The notes below the pieces were generated by a model. It searched no databases. It saw only the letters and a program-made list of their open reading frames with translations, and was not told the DNA's origin. Made by a program: the position numbers and the translations under genes. A stretch of DNA of 7,046 bases from Actinomycetes bacterium (GTDB taxonomy: Bacteria; Actinomycetota; Thermoleophilia; RBG-16-64-13): NCBI GenBank assembly GCA_021815245.1, contig JAKAHF010000111.1:1-7046 (forward strand). The letters are read 5' to 3'. Each line of letters begins with the position of its first letter. Position 1 is the stretch's first letter. Shown piece after piece: positions 5,267-7,046 of this stretch.

Positions 5267-5493
5267 AATTTGGGAAAGAACACCAGCCGAGCGAGTGACC
5301 GAACGGCTCCCCACAGATGAGACCCAGCGGTAGCTGACCGACCCCCAAAGCGAAGCGAGGGGTGGGCATTGGCTGGCTATAAGGTTCGGCCGGGTGGTCG
5401 TGCCTGTCGAGCGAGCGTCTGGCGCGCGCGGCGAGCGTGAGCGAAGCCGCTGAGTGGCGCGACAGTTTGCGAGCGCGGCGGGCGCGGCCGCCC

Positions 5494-5509
5494 GGCCGCA
5501 CTCACGGCC
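5494..5509. terminator. Candidate hairpin terminator after the methyltransferase gene
   Basis: GGCCG-CACTCA-CGGCC, a 5-bp stem with a 6-nt loop, lies 10 nt past the methyltransferase stop codon in its direction of transcription. Another GC-rich palindrome (5484-5491) follows. No T-run is present, so termination is only a suggestion from position. Confidence 0.3.
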
Positions 5510-5518
5510 AGCCGGAGC

Positions 5519-6304
5519 CTACCCTTCCTTGCGCACCTTCCAGATTTGTTCCCCCGGCCAGCGCCGGTACCAGTCCCGGTCTGAATCATCACGATAGGAG
5601 CTCTTCGCGTCGGGCGTGGGCCGCAGCTCTATGAGGTCCTCGATGATGAAGCCGTGGGCCCGAAACAGCCTGATCCAGGCGCCGTAAGGCAGCTGGAACT
5701 CGGTGTAGTCGTCGTAGGCCAGCGACCACATGCCGAAATAGTCGAGAAGAAGCTGGTCGCCGGCGTGTTCACCGTCGTCGGGATAGCACATCTCGATGAT
5801 GGGAGTGGTGCTGCTGAAGGCGAAGAGACCGCCCGGACGCAACAGACGAGCCACCTCGGGCACCGTGGCGTAGGGATCGGCGAAGGTCATGGCTCCGTAG
5901 TCGCAGAAGACGATGTCGAAGCTGGAATCGGGGAGCGGCACCTGCTCCGCGCTCGCGTGCACGAGCGGAAAGTCCACATCGGCCTCGAGCATGAGACGGC
6001 GGGCGTGCTCCAGCTGGCGCTCGGACAGATCGAGCCCGACCACACGCGCCCCCTTCTTCGACAACGCGATGGACCACTGGGCGCCACCACAACCAAACTC
6101 CAAGATGTCTTTGTCTTTGACATCGCCCAGAACCTGCAGGCTCGACTCGGGCATCTGCCAGACCCCCCAAGCAAGACCGCCCGAGGCGGCAAGCTGCGGA
6201 CCGTGGTCGGTCTGATAGGCGTCGCTATCGGAGTTCCAGCTATCACGATTCTGAGCGCAGTGTGGGGTTAGGGAAGCAGGGTCGAGGCCGGGTATATCTG
6301 GCAT
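5519..6304 (-). CDS. Class I SAM-dependent methyltransferase (Methyltransf_11-like)
   Basis: A 261-aa cytoplasmic protein, start ATG 6302-6304 with GAGGAG 6 nt upstream, stop TAG 5519-5521. The Rossmann-fold SAM-binding motifs appear in order: motif I ILEFGCGGAQ (67-76); the acidic end of beta-2 in VVGLDLS (88-94, D92, contacts the SAM ribose); HASAEQVPLPDSSFDIVFCD (116-135, motifs II/III region); and ARLLRPGGLFAFSS (152-165). The last third, with aromatic and acidic residues (YFGMWSLAYDDYTEFQLPYG), probably forms the substrate side, and the Trp-rich end WYRRWPGEQIWKVRK is typical of several uncharacterised members. The substrate cannot be told from sequence. Neighbours give no pathway: it is transcribed alone, divergent from a lipoprotein gene. 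It is complete, with all key motif residues present. Confidence 0.88.
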   Translation of the reverse strand: MPDIPGLDPASLTPHCAQNRDSWNSDSDAYQTDHGPQLAASGGLAWGVWQMPESSLQVLGDVKDKDILEFGCGGAQWSIALSKKGARVVGLDLSERQLEHARRLMLEADVDFPLVHASAEQVPLPDSSFDIVFCDYGAMTFADPYATVPEVARLLRPGGLFAFSSTTPIIEMCYPDDGEHAGDQLLLDYFGMWSLAYDDYTEFQLPYGAWIRLFRAHGFIIEDLIELRPTPDAKSSYRDDSDRDWYRRWPGEQIWKVRKEG

Positions 6305-6332
6305 GGTTCACTCCTCGCGATGGGCTGCTGCG

Positions 6333-6338
6333 ACGATA
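6333..6338 (-). promoter_or_regulatory. Possible extended -10 element for the methyltransferase
   Basis: On the minus strand TGTGCTATCGT contains a TGn-like extension and TATCGT (plus 6333-6338), about 30 nt upstream of the ATG and before the RBS. No good -35 is present 16-18 bp upstream. For the divergent lipoprotein gene, TAACCT near 6388-6393 is an equally weak candidate on the plus strand. Confidence 0.25.
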
Positions 6339-6424
6339 GCACATCGCCTCACCCCCGGCTGGTGCGGGCGATTCGGGCGCGTTGGGGTAACCTCTTGCGC
6401 GACCTTTTCGCCCAAGGAGCGGTC

Positions 6425-7046
6425 ATGCGAGTCATGCAAGAGATCCGGTGGCAGAGACTGGCCGCCGGTCTCTGCCTTGTCGCAATCGTCGCCGTCGCGG
6501 TCGCCGGCGCGATAACGGGTTGCCAAAAGGCGGTCGAGGCCGGCACTTCGACTTCGCACGCGCAGACTACCGACACGCCCACGGGCGGCGAAAGCGACCT
6601 GCCGGTCGCGGAAGGTCCGGGTGCGTCCACCGAGAGCGAGTACGGGCAGACCTATTCCTCCTCCGAGGACGACCATTCGGCCATCATGGTGACCGATGGC
6701 ACGTCGTTGTCGATCACCGACGCCAGGGTCGAGTCTTCGGGCGATAGCTCCAACGTCGAAGCCGGCAGGTCAGACGGTCTGAACGCGGCAGTGGCGGCGA
6801 CGGACGGCAGCGTGATCATGTCGGGCGATTACATCACCACGACCGGACGGGGAGCCGGCGCCGCCTTCGCCTCCGGCCAGGAGAGCCTCATCTCGCTGGC
6901 CGGTGTCACCATCGAGACGACCGGCCGTGACAGCTATGGAGTCATCGCCACCCGGGGGGGCGCAGCGACGCTCGACAACGTCAAGATCACGACCGCCGGC
7001 GACGGCGCGATGCCGGTCGCGGCCGATGCGGGCGGCACCATAGCGG
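6425..7046 (+). CDS. Lipoprotein with beta-helix-like repeats, N-terminal part (runs off window)
   Basis: An open frame from ATG 6425 to the window end (207 complete codons, no stop), with RBS AAGGAG 5 nt upstream. Residues 1-33 form a lipoprotein signal peptide: basic start, hydrophobic stretch GLCLVAIVAVAVAGAITGC, and lipobox ITGC with C33 as the likely lipidated residue. A Ser/Thr/Gly/Glu-rich low-complexity linker covers about 34-84. From about residue 85, imperfect repeats of roughly 25 residues follow, such as GSVIMSGDYITTTGRGAG, SLISLAGVTIETTGRDSYG and ATLDNVKITTAGDGA. Each alternates short beta strands with Thr-Thr-Gly and Gly/Ala turns. This is the pattern of right-handed parallel beta-helix surface proteins (adhesin or polysaccharide-binding type). 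The function is unassigned, and the missing C-terminus may hold the informative domain. Confidence 0.75.
   Translation, partial: MRVMQEIRWQRLAAGLCLVAIVAVAVAGAITGCQKAVEAGTSTSHAQTTDTPTGGESDLPVAEGPGASTESEYGQTYSSSEDDHSAIMVTDGTSLSITDARVESSGDSSNVEAGRSDGLNAAVAATDGSVIMSGDYITTTGRGAGAAFASGQESLISLAGVTIETTGRDSYGVIATRGGAATLDNVKITTAGDGAMPVAADAGGTIA

Larger units (their letters stand above)
5033..5518. other. 486-bp intergenic region without a convincing gene; hairpins and repeats
   Basis: Short ORFs occur on both strands but lack RBSs and recognisable domains. The region holds the likely promoter of the RHS gene (no clear boxes seen), C-runs at 5156-5162 and 5216-5224, hairpins at 5093-5110 and 5253-5266, and a very GC-rich stretch at 5400-5515. 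The last is dotted with GAGCG/GCGAAGC motifs and includes a NotI-type palindrome, GCGGCCGC, at 5484-5491. No tRNA or riboswitch class could be recognised on either strand. Confidence 0.5.

Noticed and set aside
5065..5283. 72-aa minus-strand ORF upstream of the RHS gene
   Set aside because: No RBS or domain is seen, and it spans both C-runs; coding is not supported.
5033..5400. Riboswitch (c-di-GMP or cobalamin type) upstream of the RHS gene
   Set aside because: I looked on the minus strand for the conserved cores of these classes and did not find them.
5229..5501. 90-aa minus-strand ORF in the intergenic region
   Set aside because: It lacks an RBS, its composition is Arg/Ala-rich from GC-rich repeats, and it overlaps hairpins; no support as a gene.
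5400..5515. Possible CRISPR-like or iteron array from repeated GAGCG motifs
   Set aside because: The motifs are short and irregularly spaced and have no spacer structure; only a loose repeat cluster is supported.
5654..6271. 205-aa plus-strand ORF opposite the methyltransferase
   Set aside because: The minus strand has SAM-binding motifs in the right order and a good RBS; this is its shadow.

Overview
This is a GC-rich bacterial chromosomal window. Ribosome binding sites are purine-rich, GTG/TTG start codons occur, and one strong gene appears to have a leaderless promoter. With the stand-alone LOR/SDH (TIGR00300) enzyme, the RHS/YD remnant and the CHASE4-type membrane sensor, this best fits an environmental, probably anaerobic actinomycete-like bacterium (Coriobacteriia/Anaerosomatales or a relative). 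That placement is inferred from sequence style only. No rRNA, tRNA, CRISPR array, integrase or complete insertion sequence was seen.

Layout, left to right. (1) 1-401, minus: N-terminal part of a two-helix HAMP membrane sensor whose output domain lies outside the window. (2) 513-1918, plus: a 414-aa LOR/SDH-family enzyme (candidate ornithine cyclodeaminase type) followed 23 nt later by a 45-aa single-pass membrane microprotein. The pair ends at a perfect 10-bp hairpin at 1947-1970. (3) 1995-3779, minus: three tandem paralogues. Each complete copy has two Cro/CI-like helix-turn-helix units, and each unit is followed by a CxxC pair. The middle copy has lost its leader and about 50 N-terminal residues and lies in frame behind the stop of the copy upstream of it. 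(4) 3791-5032, minus: the 5' end of a secreted RHS/YD-repeat (DUF6531-type) protein. RHS-like sequence stops near residue 360 and an unrelated tail runs to just before the RBS of the first HTH paralogue. (5) 5033-5518: about 490 bp without a convincing gene but with C-runs, hairpins and GAGCG-rich repeats. (6) 5519-6304, minus: a class I SAM-dependent methyltransferase. (7) 6425 to the end, plus: the start of a lipoprotein with beta-helix-like repeats, divergent from the methyltransferase.

How they fit together: the LOR/SDH enzyme and the microprotein look like a small transcription unit. The RHS remnant and HTH paralogues form a second, rearranged minus-strand block. It looks like an accessory locus in which duplicated regulators replaced the body of an RHS gene. 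The methyltransferase and lipoprotein share a 120-bp divergent intergenic region. No complete new system is demonstrated. The points most worth following are the double-HTH/CxxC family with its conserved leader motif, the truncated RHS junction, and the sensor that appears to lack its extracellular domain.
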